Part shown: piece after piece, positions 1-7,270 of the stretch
Layout of the letters: the number at the start of each line of letters is the position of its first letter
How positions within the stretch are numbered: position 1 is the first letter of the stretch
Made by a program: the position numbers and the translations under genes
The notes under the pieces: model-generated
Databases searched by the model: none
Told to the model about the DNA's origin: nothing
What the model saw: only the letters and a program-made list of their open reading frames with translations
Assembly: GCA_039796935.1 (NCBI GenBank)
Contig: JBDKIV010000073.1
Span: 1 to 10,212, forward strand
DNA from: VFMC01 sp039796935
Lineage (GTDB): Bacteria; Actinomycetota; Acidimicrobiia; Acidimicrobiales; Ilumatobacteraceae
DNA length: 10,212 nucleotides
Direction: 5' to 3'

Positions 1-28
1 CGTTCGATACCCCGATGAAGGAGAACAC
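1..28 (+). promoter_or_regulatory. 3' end of pstS leader with Shine-Dalgarno
   Basis: Only the last 28 bases before pstS are in the window. GAAGGAG at 17-23 is a good Shine-Dalgarno sequence with a 5-base gap to the GTG start at 29, which fixes that start. A lone GTTCGAT at 2-8 shares GTTC with the PHO-box heptamer GTTCACC, but one half-unit at a window edge is not evidence of an operator. The promoter that drives the pst operon must lie mainly outside the window. Confidence 0.7.
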
Positions 29-1174
29 GTGAACAAGCAAGCCCGACGTCTGGCCATCGCCAGCGTCCTCAGCCTCTCGCTCGTCGCAGCAGCTTGCGGC
101 GGCGACGATGCCGCCACCGACACCACGGCCGCCCCGGCCGTCGAGACGACGGAAGCCCCGGCTGCCGACACCACTGAAGCCCCGGCTGCCGACACCACCG
201 AGGCACCTGCTGCCGAGCTGACCGGTGAGATCTTCGTCTCCGGTTCGTCGACCGTCGAGCCGATCTCGATCGCAGTCGGCGATGCCTTCGCCGATGCCAA
301 CCCTGGCGTGGCAGTGACCGTCGAGGGCCCCGGCACCGGCGACGGCTTCGCCAAGTTCTGCGCCGGCGAGACCGACATCAGCGACGCGTCCCGTCCGATC
401 AAGGGCGCCGAGGTCGAGACCTGCGCAGCGGCCGGTATCGAGTTCATCGAACTGAAGGTCGCCGTCGACGGTCTGTCGCCGATCACCTCGGTCGAGAACA
501 CGGCCGTCGAGTGTGTGTCGTTCGTCGACCTCTACGCACTGCTCGGGCCGGATTCGACCGGCATCACCAACTGGGCCGACGCCACGGCGTTGGCCGACGG
601 GTACGCAGCAACGGTGACCGACTTGGGAGCGGTGAACACGCCGTACCCGGATGCAGAACTGACGGTCACCGCTCCTGGTGAAGAGTCCGGCACCTTCGAC
701 TCGTTCGTCGAGCTCGTCATCGCCAAGGTCGGCGACGCGCTCGGCATCGAGGACGCAACGGTTCGTCCCGACTACACCGCCAGCCCGAACGACAACGTCA
801 TCATCGAGGGCATCTCGGCCAACCCGACCTCGCTCGGCTGGGTCGGCTTCGCGTTCGTCGAAGAGAACCTCGACACGGTGAAGCCGCTCCAGGTCGACGG
901 TGGCGACGGATGCGTCGAGCCGACGGCCGAGACCATCGCCAGCGGCGATTTCCCGATCGCTCGTGACCTCTACATCTACGTCAACGCAGCCAAGGCCGCC
1001 GAGAATCCTGCGTTGGCAGCGTTCGTCGACTACTACGTCAACGAAGGCATCACGACGCTCGTCGGTGCCGGCGATGGCCAGGTTCCCTACGTCCCGCTCG
1101 CGGCCGAGACCGTGACCGAGGTTCAGCAGGTGTGGGCCGACCGGGTGACCGGCAGCCGCGACGGCGGCAAGTGA
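29..1174 (+). CDS. pstS: PstS phosphate-binding lipoprotein of the Pst ABC transporter
   Basis: This is the extracytoplasmic high-affinity phosphate receptor that delivers phosphate to PstCA. The 381-aa protein starts at GTG with a well-spaced Shine-Dalgarno. Residues 1-22 form a signal peptide (basic KQARR, then a hydrophobic stretch) ending in A-A-A before Cys23, a relaxed lipobox, so lipid anchoring is likely. Residues 24-65 are a Thr/Ala/Glu/Pro linker. The binding domain starts near residue 67 with the hallmark phosphate-contact motifs SGSSTVEP (71-78), GTGDGF (102-107), DASRPI (119-124) and EESGTFDSF (218-226). Cys111, 132, 162 and 295 could form two disulfides. It is followed by a strong hairpin and then pstC, the usual first place in a pst operon. 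Phosphate starvation through RegX3 is the expected control, but its operator is outside the window. Confidence 0.96.
   Translation: MNKQARRLAIASVLSLSLVAAACGGDDAATDTTAAPAVETTEAPAADTTEAPAADTTEAPAAELTGEIFVSGSSTVEPISIAVGDAFADANPGVAVTVEGPGTGDGFAKFCAGETDISDASRPIKGAEVETCAAAGIEFIELKVAVDGLSPITSVENTAVECVSFVDLYALLGPDSTGITNWADATALADGYAATVTDLGAVNTPYPDAELTVTAPGEESGTFDSFVELVIAKVGDALGIEDATVRPDYTASPNDNVIIEGISANPTSLGWVGFAFVEENLDTVKPLQVDGGDGCVEPTAETIASGDFPIARDLYIYVNAAKAAENPALAAFVDYYVNEGITTLVGAGDGQVPYVPLAAETVTEVQQVWADRVTGSRDGGK
143..214 (+). repeat. Three tandem 24-bp repeats in the PstS linker
   Basis: Three in-frame 24-bp units (143-166, 167-190, 191-214) each encode an eight-residue (E/D)TTEAPAA unit, residues 39-62 of PstS. 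Units 1 and 2 are nearly identical in their second half (GAAGCCCCGGCTGCC); unit 3 differs by synonymous changes. The repeat makes a flexible, acidic, protease-tolerant tether between the lipidated cysteine and the binding domain. Its copy number could vary between strains by slippage. Confidence 0.9.
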
Positions 1175-1190
1175 CCTGACCCTTCCCCAT

Positions 1191-1227
1191 GGTGTCCGGC
1201 GGCTGTCGTGAACGGCCGCCGGACACT
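1191..1227 (+). terminator. GC-rich hairpin between pstS and pstC, possible attenuator or RNA stabiliser
   Basis: GTGTCCGGCGGC (1192-1203) is perfectly complementary to GCCGCCGGACAC (1215-1226). Three more pairs inside (one a G-U) leave a five-base CGTGA loop, and an outer G-U pair is possible at 1191/1227. The downstream sequence (TCGGGGTTCTC) has no real U-tract, so it is not a classic intrinsic terminator. A partial terminator or a 3' block to exonucleases, leaving more pstS than pstCAB mRNA, is the likeliest role. That the structure forms is well supported; its function is inference. Confidence 0.65.
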
Positions 1228-1254
1228 CGGGGTTCTCGACCCGAGGACATCACG

Positions 1255-2214
1255 ATGACAGCTGTTCAGACTGCGGGCGCTGCACCCACGAGCACCGACC
1301 TGCGTACGAATCCACGCCGGCGGCGCGCCGACCGTCGTGCCCGATGGTTCTTCATCGCTGCAGCGGTCACCACGCTCGTCGTGACGGTCCTCATCATCCT
1401 CACGCTCGTCGTCGACGCAGCGTCGTTCCTCTCGAAACTCGCCGACACCGACGAAGGGCTCGGCGGCCTGTTCGACATCGGCTGGTTCCCCCGGCGCGGG
1501 ATCTTCGACATCGGGACGCTGGTCGTCGGAACCTTCATCGTCACGGGGATCGCGATGCTGGTCGCGGTTCCGCTCGGACTGGGGTCTGCGATCTACCTCT
1601 CGGAGTACGCACGGCCCCGAGTGCGGCGCACCGTCAAGCCGGTGCTCGAGATCCTCGCCGGCATCCCGAGCGTGGTCCTCGGCTACTTCGCCATCGCGTA
1701 CATCAACCCGAACCTGATCGTGAAGCTGTTCAGTGGCGCCGACAAGGCGTTCACGCTGGCTGCCGCAGGGATCGGTGTGGGCATCCTGGTCGTGCCGATC
1801 ATCGCGTCGGTCGCGGAGGACGCACTCCGGGCCGTGCCGATGGCGCTGCGCGAGGCATCGTTCGGCCTCGGTGGCAAGCGTTCGCAGACGACGTTCCGGG
1901 TGGTGCTCCCCGCGGGCGTCTCGGGTGTCGTCGCGTCACTCATCCTCGGTGTGTCGAGGGCCATCGGAGAGACGATGGTCGTGGCGATCGCAGCCGGAGC
2001 CGTGGGAGGCGGACTGTTCAACCTGTCGCCACTCGAACCCGGCCAGACCATGACCGGCGCAATGGCTGCCCTCGGATTCGGCAGCGACCAGGTCGCCGGT
2101 GACGACCTCGCCTTCCAGAGCCTCTACTTCATCGGGCTGCTCCTGTTCGTCATGACGCTCGTGCTCAACCTCGTGAGCGACCGGTTGGTCGCTCGAGTCA
2201 GGGAGATCTACTGA
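1255..2214 (+). CDS. pstC: PstC phosphate ABC transporter permease
   Basis: PstC is one of the two integral membrane subunits forming the phosphate channel. I start it at ATG 1255 (319 aa) because GAGGA at 1243-1247 lies 7 bases upstream. The longer in-frame ATG at 1189 would put the start inside the pstS-pstC hairpin and add an unusual Cys/Arg-rich tail. Residues 18-30 are strongly basic (cytoplasmic). Membrane segments are visible at about 32-54, 88-116, 133-152, 168-187, 222-248 and 289-308, six as expected. The cytoplasmic EAA loop that docks on PstB is at about 188-221 (EDALRAVPMALREASFGLGG). The stop overlaps the pstA start by one base (TGATG), implying translational coupling. Assignment to PstC rather than PstA rests on order and on the long periplasmic stretch near 55-85. 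Confidence 0.95.
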   Translation: MTAVQTAGAAPTSTDLRTNPRRRRADRRARWFFIAAAVTTLVVTVLIILTLVVDAASFLSKLADTDEGLGGLFDIGWFPRRGIFDIGTLVVGTFIVTGIAMLVAVPLGLGSAIYLSEYARPRVRRTVKPVLEILAGIPSVVLGYFAIAYINPNLIVKLFSGADKAFTLAAAGIGVGILVVPIIASVAEDALRAVPMALREASFGLGGKRSQTTFRVVLPAGVSGVVASLILGVSRAIGETMVVAIAAGAVGGGLFNLSPLEPGQTMTGAMAALGFGSDQVAGDDLAFQSLYFIGLLLFVMTLVLNLVSDRLVARVREIY

Positions 2215-3158
2215 TGGGACTCACCACGCCTGCCTCGACGGGCGGCCGCTCGGCCCGTGCGGTCACGGCCGGCATCGCGAAGCGCGGCGTCGACACCAAA
2301 GGTGCCCTCGTCGAGGGGTCGTTGCTCGGGGCGCTCGGCCTCGCGCTCGTGATCCTCGTCGTACTGGTCGTCGACCTGGTACGCCGCAGCTGGCCGGTGT
2401 TCAGCGACCGGGGCTGGAGTTTCATCACCGACGGTCTGAACGCCCAGACGGCATCGAAGGCCGGAGTCTGGTCGGCGCTCCAGGGATCGATCCTGCTGGG
2501 CCTGATCGTCGTGGTCGTCGCCTTTCCCCTCGGGATCGCCTGCGCGGTGTACCTCGAGGAGTACGCCGGCGACTCGCGCTTCGCCAAGCTGACCCGCATC
2601 AACGTCCGCAACCTCGCCGGGGTCCCGTCCATCGTGTACGGCCTGCTCGGGCTCGGCATCTTCGTGAAGGCGCTGGACGGCGTCACCCAGGGTCGAACGG
2701 TGTTCGCCGGTGGGCTCACGCTGTCGGCGCTCGTGCTGCCGATCGTCATCATCACCGCCTCTGAGGCGCTCCGCGCCGTTCCGCGCGGTATCCGTGAGGG
2801 TTCGCTCGGTGTGGGTGCAACACCCTGGGAGACCGTTCGCCATCACGTGCTGCCGGCAGCGGCACCCGGCATCCTCACCGGGACCGTGCTGTCACTCGCC
2901 CGTGCGATCGGCGAGGCCGCCCCCGTCCTGCTCGTCGGCGCAGCGACAGGCTTGCTGCGCACGGGCGACCAAGGATTCATCGATCGTCTGACGGGGCCGT
3001 TCACGGCGATGCCCGTTGCGATCTTCTCGTACGACCGTCAGCCCGGGGCCGACTTCCGGGCCGTCACCGCTGCCGCATCCGTCACCCTGCTGGTGCTCGT
3101 GCTGGTGCTGAACGGGTTTGCGATCTGGATGCGTAACCGCTACGAGAGAAAGGTCTGA
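2214..3158 (+). CDS. pstA: PstA phosphate ABC transporter permease
   Basis: PstA is the second channel subunit, pairing with PstC (314 aa). The start ATG shares its A with the pstC stop. A 30-residue polar N-terminus precedes the first membrane segment (about 35-55). Others are near 88-115, 132-155, 163-182, 218-244 and 284-306. The EAA loop is at about 183-216 (SEALRAVPRGIREGSLGVGA), closely parallel to that of PstC, as expected for paired permeases. AIGEAAPVLLVGA (231-243) and the late Phe/Tyr-rich loop ending FSYDRQPG (271-278) are typical of PstA. The gene ends 2 bases before pstB. No internal promoter is evident, so it should be co-transcribed with pstC and pstB. Confidence 0.95.
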   Translation: MGLTTPASTGGRSARAVTAGIAKRGVDTKGALVEGSLLGALGLALVILVVLVVDLVRRSWPVFSDRGWSFITDGLNAQTASKAGVWSALQGSILLGLIVVVVAFPLGIACAVYLEEYAGDSRFAKLTRINVRNLAGVPSIVYGLLGLGIFVKALDGVTQGRTVFAGGLTLSALVLPIVIITASEALRAVPRGIREGSLGVGATPWETVRHHVLPAAAPGILTGTVLSLARAIGEAAPVLLVGAATGLLRTGDQGFIDRLTGPFTAMPVAIFSYDRQPGADFRAVTAAASVTLLVLVLVLNGFAIWMRNRYERKV

Positions 3159-3160
3159 CC

Positions 3161-4027
3161 GTGATGGCGACCCCCGACCTGAGCAGGCGACTCGACGTCG
3201 TCGCTGCTTCCTCTTCATCGGCTGCCTCGGCCGACACCACGTCCGACATCGTGTTCGACGTGAAGGACTTGTCGGTCGCCTACGGTCAGTTCACGGCCGT
3301 CCGCGGGGTGACCCTGCCGGTTCGAGCGCAGGAGATCACGGCCTTCATCGGCCCATCAGGGTGCGGCAAGTCGACCGTGCTGCGGTGCTTCGACCGAATG
3401 AACGACCTCATCGACGGCGCACGTGTCGGTGGAACGATCCTCTACCGAGGAATCGATCTGTACGGACCCGACGTCGATCCGGTCGAAGTGCGCCGCCGGG
3501 TCGGCATGGTGTTCCAGAAGCCCAATCCGTTCCCGAAGAGCATCTACGACAACCTTGCCTTCGGGCCCCGTCTGAACGGTGTGAAGAAGCGGTCGGAACT
3601 CGATGACATCGTCGAGCGCTCCCTTCGGCGTTCTGCGCTGTGGGACGAGGTGAAGGACCGTCTGAAGTCGTCGGCGATGGGTTTGTCGGGCGGTCAGCAG
3701 CAGCGTCTCTGCATCGCCCGATGCGTGGCCGTCGAGCCCGACGTGATCCTGATGGACGAGCCCTGCTCGGCCCTCGACCCGATCGCCACGGCGCGGATCG
3801 AGGAGTTGATGCTCGAGATCAAGCGCGACTACACGATCGTGATCGTCACCCACAACATGCAGCAGGCGGCCCGAGTGAGCGACCGGACGGCGTTCTTCAC
3901 CACCGAGGTCAACCCCGAGAGCGATCGGCGCACCGGTTCGCTCGTCGAGTTCGACCGGACCAGCACGATCTTCTCCAATCCGTCGGACGAGCGGACCGAG
4001 CAGTACGTCACGGGTCGGTTCGGCTGA
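3161..4027 (+). CDS. pstB: PstB phosphate ABC transporter ATPase
   Basis: PstB is the cytoplasmic ATPase that powers phosphate import through PstCA (288 aa). All motifs are intact and in order: Walker A GPSGCGKST (64-72), Q-loop FQKPNPFP (118-125), ABC signature LSGGQQQR (175-182), Walker B VILMDEP (195-201), D-loop SALD (203-206) and switch His231. Phe-Gln-Lys-Pro-Asn-Pro-Phe-Pro and the QYVTGRFG C-terminus are family-typical of PstB. GTG 3161 and ATG 3164 are adjacent in-frame starts. GAAAGG at 3148-3153 lies 7 or 10 bases away, so either could be used. Residues 1-30 are a Ser/Ala-rich tail not needed for the ATPase fold; the domain begins near VFDVKDLSVAYG (31-42). The stop overlaps the phoU start by one base. 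Confidence 0.97.
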   Translation: MMATPDLSRRLDVVAASSSSAASADTTSDIVFDVKDLSVAYGQFTAVRGVTLPVRAQEITAFIGPSGCGKSTVLRCFDRMNDLIDGARVGGTILYRGIDLYGPDVDPVEVRRRVGMVFQKPNPFPKSIYDNLAFGPRLNGVKKRSELDDIVERSLRRSALWDEVKDRLKSSAMGLSGGQQQRLCIARCVAVEPDVILMDEPCSALDPIATARIEELMLEIKRDYTIVIVTHNMQQAARVSDRTAFFTTEVNPESDRRTGSLVEFDRTSTIFSNPSDERTEQYVTGRFG

Positions 4028-4767
4028 TGGAAGACCTTCGGCGCACGTTCCACAATGATCTCGACCTCGCGAAGGCCGACCTCGTCCAGCTCGCCGCCAC
4101 CGTCACCGAGACGATCCCGCGAGCCACGGCCGTGCTGCTCGACGGAGATCTCGAAGGTGCCGACTACATCATCCGTGGGGACGACGAGATCGACGCCCGG
4201 ACGATCGACATCGAAGAGCGCTGCTATCAGATCCTGGCGCTCCAGGCGCCGGTGGCGTCCGACCTTCGTCACGTCATCGCCCTGATCAAGATGGTTGCAG
4301 AGGTCGAGCGCAGCGCCGACCTCCTCGCCAACATCTGCAAAGCAGCCCGTCGCATCTACGGCCACGAGCTCGACCCCAAGCTGCGCGGCATCATCACCCG
4401 GATGGGCGAGCAGGCCCAGCAGCTGTACGACGCCGCCATCGACAGCTATGTCCAGCACGACGCCGCGAAGGCGGCTGCCATCAACGACATGGACTCGTAC
4501 CTCGACGGGCTGCAGAAGCAGTTCATCCAGGCGATCTTCGAGAGCCAGGCAGCGGGCCGGATCGACCTGCAGGTCGCCGTCCAGCTGGCGGTCGTGGCCC
4601 GGTTCTACGAGCGCATCGGCGACCATGCGGTCAACATCGGCGAGCGTGTGCGTTTCGTGATCACCGGCTGGATGCCCGAGCACCGCGGCGCAGCCCGCTA
4701 TCGGCAGCAGCACGATCAGCAGCCACGAGAAGACGGCGTTCCGGTCGAAGGAGCGGGCGGAACCTGA
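4027..4767 (+). CDS. phoU: PhoU phosphate signalling and uptake regulator
   Basis: PhoU is a cytoplasmic helical-bundle adaptor that links PstB/PstC status to the phosphate sensor kinase and represses it when phosphate is plentiful. The 246-aa protein is two tandem three-helix repeats. Each has the metal-binding signature seen in the family: ERSAD at 94-98 after DLRHVIALIKMV (79-90), and the more conserved ARFYERIGDHAVNIGE (191-206). Its ATG overlaps the pstB stop (CTGATGG). The reading frame is open further upstream inside pstB, but that part is a shadow. Residues 217-246 are a polar tail beyond the usual core, and its codons contain the GAAGGAG (4747-4753) that probably serves the kinase gene. 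Lying between pstB and the kinase is the expected place for a coupling factor. Confidence 0.95.
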   Translation: MEDLRRTFHNDLDLAKADLVQLAATVTETIPRATAVLLDGDLEGADYIIRGDDEIDARTIDIEERCYQILALQAPVASDLRHVIALIKMVAEVERSADLLANICKAARRIYGHELDPKLRGIITRMGEQAQQLYDAAIDSYVQHDAAKAAAINDMDSYLDGLQKQFIQAIFESQAAGRIDLQVAVQLAVVARFYERIGDHAVNIGERVRFVITGWMPEHRGAARYRQQHDQQPREDGVPVEGAGGT

Positions 4768-5825
4768 TGATGGGGCTGCTGCATCGTCGAGCCGCCGAGT
4801 GCGAGCATGGTGCTGCGCTCGAGCAGGCGCTTCGTGACCTCGAAGCGTCCCAGAACGAGACGGCGCGGCTGCGCTCGATCCTCGAAGCGCTCCCGATCGG
4901 CCTCATCGCGGTCGATGCGCGAGGGCGCGACTCGCTCCTCAATGCCGCTGCCCGCGTAGGCGGCGGGCATGCCGAGGTGTTGGTCCGTGCGGCCGCGCAG
5001 CGGGTCGCGTCGGGTGCCGGTGCGGTGCGGGGTGCGAGCGAGATCGTCGAGCTGTTCGGCCCGCCGGGCCGGACGATCGAGGTGACGGCCCGCCCCGTCG
5101 ACGACGACACGGTCGTACTCGTCGAAGATGTCACCGAGCGGGCGCGCCTCGAGATCGCCCGTACCGACTTCGTCGCCAACGTGAGCCACGAGCTGAAGAC
5201 GCCGGTGAGCGCCATCTCGGTCCTCGCCGAAGCGCTGCAGGACGAAGACGACCTTGCCGTCATGCGTCGACTGGCGGGCCGGCTCATCGACGAGGCACAC
5301 CGCGCCGCGTCGGTGATCGAAGACCAACTCGAGCTGTCGCGGATCGAGCTGGGCGGCGAGAGCGCTCGAGAAGTGATCGGCGTCGAGGAGTTGATCGACG
5401 AGGCGATGGATCGAACTCGAGAGACCGCCTGCCACAGGGGAGTCACCGTCAGGGCAGACATCGTCTGTCGGGCGAGTCTCTGCGGCGACCCGCGCCAGAT
5501 CGTCTCGGCGTTGGTCAACCTCATCGAGAACGCGACGAAGTACAGCCAGCGGGGGAGCGAGGTGACGGTGGAGGTACAGGTGCTCGACGGGCACGTCGAG
5601 ATCACGGTGACCGATCAGGGCATCGGTATCCCGGCCCGCGATCTCGACCGGATCTTCGAGCGCTTCTATCGCGTCGACCGGGCCCGCCGCCGAGACACGG
5701 GAGGCACGGGACTCGGCCTGGCGATCGTCCGGCGGGTTGCAGCCAACCATCACGGCGCGGTCGAGGTCCGCTCGATCGAGGGCGAGGGATCGTCGTTCAC
5801 GCTCAGGCTGCCGGTGGCCGCATGA
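4767..5825 (+). CDS. senX3: SenX3-like phosphate sensor histidine kinase without membrane segments
   Basis: This histidine kinase is predicted to phosphorylate the RegX3-like regulator encoded next (352 aa). Residues 10-42 look like a coiled coil. A PAS-like domain follows (about 38-125, opening ALPIGLIAVDARG). The DHp helix has FVANVSHELKTP with phospho-acceptor His141. The ATPase domain has N-box NLIENATKYS (251-260), G1 DQGIGIP (283-289), F-box FERFYRVDRA (297-306) and G2 GGTGLGLAI (312-320). From the H-box onward it reads like mycobacterial SenX3, including VAANHHG (324-330). Unlike that protein, no hydrophobic membrane segment precedes the PAS domain, and the in-frame sequence upstream inside phoU is polar too. 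Its ATG overlaps the phoU stop by one base; GAAGGAG lies 13 bases upstream, a long spacing, so coupling is likely. It overlaps the next gene by four bases (ATGA). Confidence 0.92.
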   Translation: MMGLLHRRAAECEHGAALEQALRDLEASQNETARLRSILEALPIGLIAVDARGRDSLLNAAARVGGGHAEVLVRAAAQRVASGAGAVRGASEIVELFGPPGRTIEVTARPVDDDTVVLVEDVTERARLEIARTDFVANVSHELKTPVSAISVLAEALQDEDDLAVMRRLAGRLIDEAHRAASVIEDQLELSRIELGGESAREVIGVEELIDEAMDRTRETACHRGVTVRADIVCRASLCGDPRQIVSALVNLIENATKYSQRGSEVTVEVQVLDGHVEITVTDQGIGIPARDLDRIFERFYRVDRARRRDTGGTGLGLAIVRRVAANHHGAVEVRSIEGEGSSFTLRLPVAA

Positions 5826-6541
5826 ACGAGCCCGTCGTGCTCGTCGTCGAGGACGAGGAGAGTTTCATCGAGGCGCTCACGCTCGGTCTCAAGCGCGAGG
5901 GCTTCCGCGTGCACGTTGCCCGGGACGGCAGCGAGGCACTGGCCTGCTTCGAGGACGTCGGTCCGGACATCGTGCTGCTCGACGTGATGCTCCCGAAGAT
6001 CAGCGGTATCGATGTGTGCCGGATGCTTCGCAAGACGTCGTCGGTGCCGATCATCATGGTGACGGCCAAGAGCGCCGAGATCGACACCGTCGTGGGGCTC
6101 GAGGTCGGTGCAGACGACTATGTCTCGAAGCCCTACCGAATTCGTGAGTTGGTGGCGCGGATGCGGGCGGTGATGCGCCGCCGGTCGACGCATCACGAGC
6201 CGACCGCACCGGCCCCGGTGGCCGGTGACGGGGCGATCGTCGTCGGCGACGTCGTACTCGACCCGTTCGAACATGTCGTCACGCTCGGCGGCCGAGCGAT
6301 TCCGATGCCGCTGAAGGAGTTCGACGTCCTGCACGTGCTGATGGCCAACGCCGGCAGGGTGCTGCAGCGTGACACGCTCATCGACCGAGTGTGGGGAGCC
6401 GACTATGTCGGGGACACCAAGACACTCGATGTCCACGTGAAACGCATCCGCGGCAAGATCGAGCCCGACCCGGCCAACCCCACTCGGATCGTGACGATCC
6501 GTGGTCTCGGGTACAAGTACGAGCGACCTTCCAGCGGCTGA
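5822..6541 (+). CDS. regX3: RegX3/PhoB-type response regulator of phosphate starvation
   Basis: This is an OmpR/PhoB-family transcription factor (239 aa), the expected partner of the adjacent kinase and activator of pst and other phosphate-starvation genes. The receiver domain (1-120) has every catalytic residue: acidic pair Glu10/Asp11, phospho-acceptor Asp54 in VLLDVMLP, Thr81 in MVTAK, and Lys103 in VSKPY. The winged-helix domain (about 135-235) contains PLKEFDVL, the stretch RVWGADYVGDTKTL with the recognition helix DVHVKRIRGKI, and the wing GLGYKYE. It matches mycobacterial RegX3 nearly residue for residue in the recognition helix, so GTTCACC-like direct repeats are the expected target. 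The ATG sits in the ATGA overlap with the kinase stop, and a second regulator gene follows after two bases. Confidence 0.95.
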   Translation: MNEPVVLVVEDEESFIEALTLGLKREGFRVHVARDGSEALACFEDVGPDIVLLDVMLPKISGIDVCRMLRKTSSVPIIMVTAKSAEIDTVVGLEVGADDYVSKPYRIRELVARMRAVMRRRSTHHEPTAPAPVAGDGAIVVGDVVLDPFEHVVTLGGRAIPMPLKEFDVLHVLMANAGRVLQRDTLIDRVWGADYVGDTKTLDVHVKRIRGKIEPDPANPTRIVTIRGLGYKYERPSSG

Positions 6542-6543
6542 CG

Positions 6544-7263
6544 ATGCCCGACCCGCTCGTCGTCATCGTCGGTACGTCGCGCCCGCTCGTCGACGCGGTC
6601 GAGGCGGCTCTCCGACCGATAGCCACCGTGCTCCGCGAGGACGACACGGCAGGTGTCATGCGTCGACTCGGCGACGGTTGGGCCGATGCCGTGATCGTCG
6701 TCGACGACGACGCGGGCAGTGCCGGCCTCGATGCGTGCCGGGCCATTCGTTCCGAGTCGGACGTCCCTGTGATCGTGGTGTCGAGCCGGGACAGCGAGTT
6801 CGATGCCGTGCTCGCGCTCGAGCTCGGCGCCGACGACTTCGTACCGGCGCGAGACGCTTCGGCGTTGATCGCAGGTCGATGCCAGCTGGTGCTACGTCGC
6901 TGTGCGCCGAGCGCCTGGCTCGGCTCGGACGTGGCCCGCCCGATCGTCGCCGGTGACCTGATCGTCGACCCTGCCGCCTGCACGGTCACCAGGGACGGTC
7001 GGACGATGACGCTGCCGCCGAGGGAGGTGGCCGTGCTCCGGATCCTGGTGGCTGCCGGTGGGCGGGTGGTGCCGGTGGCGGAGCTCGTCGAGCAGGCGTG
7101 GGCCGGGAGGCGAGCGCGAAGCTCGGACACCTTGGAGTTCGTCATCAGGAGTCTCCGAGCGAAGATCGAGCAGGACCCGTCGTCGCCGACTCGGATCGTG
7201 AATGTCCGGAGCCTCGGGTACAAGTACGTCCGCCACGAGGCGAGCGGTCGGCCCACCGGCTGA
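6544..7263 (+). CDS. Second OmpR/PhoB-type regulator with a degenerate receiver
   Basis: This 239-aa protein has the same length and layout as the preceding RegX3-like protein, and its start lies 2 bases after that stop. The frame is open earlier inside regX3, but ATG 6544 gives an aligned N-terminus. The receiver fold is recognisable (ELGADDFV at 93-100), yet the acidic pair is replaced by Gly10-Thr11 and the conserved Lys aligns with Ala102. Asp54 lies in a run of three Asp, but local spacing differs by one residue, so its role is doubtful. The winged-helix domain (about 138-230) is intact: LPPREVAVLRIL, a recognition helix near DTLEFVIRSLRAKI, and the wing SLGYKYVR. Wing DNA is near identical in both genes (16 shared bases, 6506-6521 and 7213-7228), suggesting an old tandem duplication. 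It probably binds DNA without phosphorylation, or dimerises with the first regulator. Confidence 0.88.
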   Translation: MPDPLVVIVGTSRPLVDAVEAALRPIATVLREDDTAGVMRRLGDGWADAVIVVDDDAGSAGLDACRAIRSESDVPVIVVSSRDSEFDAVLALELGADDFVPARDASALIAGRCQLVLRRCAPSAWLGSDVARPIVAGDLIVDPAACTVTRDGRTMTLPPREVAVLRILVAAGGRVVPVAELVEQAWAGRRARSSDTLEFVIRSLRAKIEQDPSSPTRIVNVRSLGYKYVRHEASGRPTG

Positions 7264-7270
7264 TCCAGGA

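Noticed and set aside
1..28. A PHO box in front of pstS
   Set aside because: Only one partial heptamer (GTTCGAT at 2-8) is in view. The region needed to see direct repeats is outside the window.
143..214. Tandem repeats as a CRISPR or intergenic repeat array
   Set aside because: The units are contiguous, in frame and inside the PstS linker, with no spacers.
1189..1254. An upstream ATG extending PstC by 22 residues
   Set aside because: That start lies in the base of the pstS-pstC hairpin and lacks a good Shine-Dalgarno. ATG 1255 has GAGGA at proper spacing.
3640..4026. An N-terminal extension of PhoU by 129 codons inside pstB
   Set aside because: The extension is Arg-rich shadow sequence. 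PhoU homology starts at the ATG overlapping the pstB stop.
3829..5753. Long minus-strand frames opposite phoU and the kinase (3829-4713, 4661-5605, 4716-5753)
   Set aside because: Both plus-strand genes carry complete family motifs. The antisense frames overlap each other and have no coherent domains.
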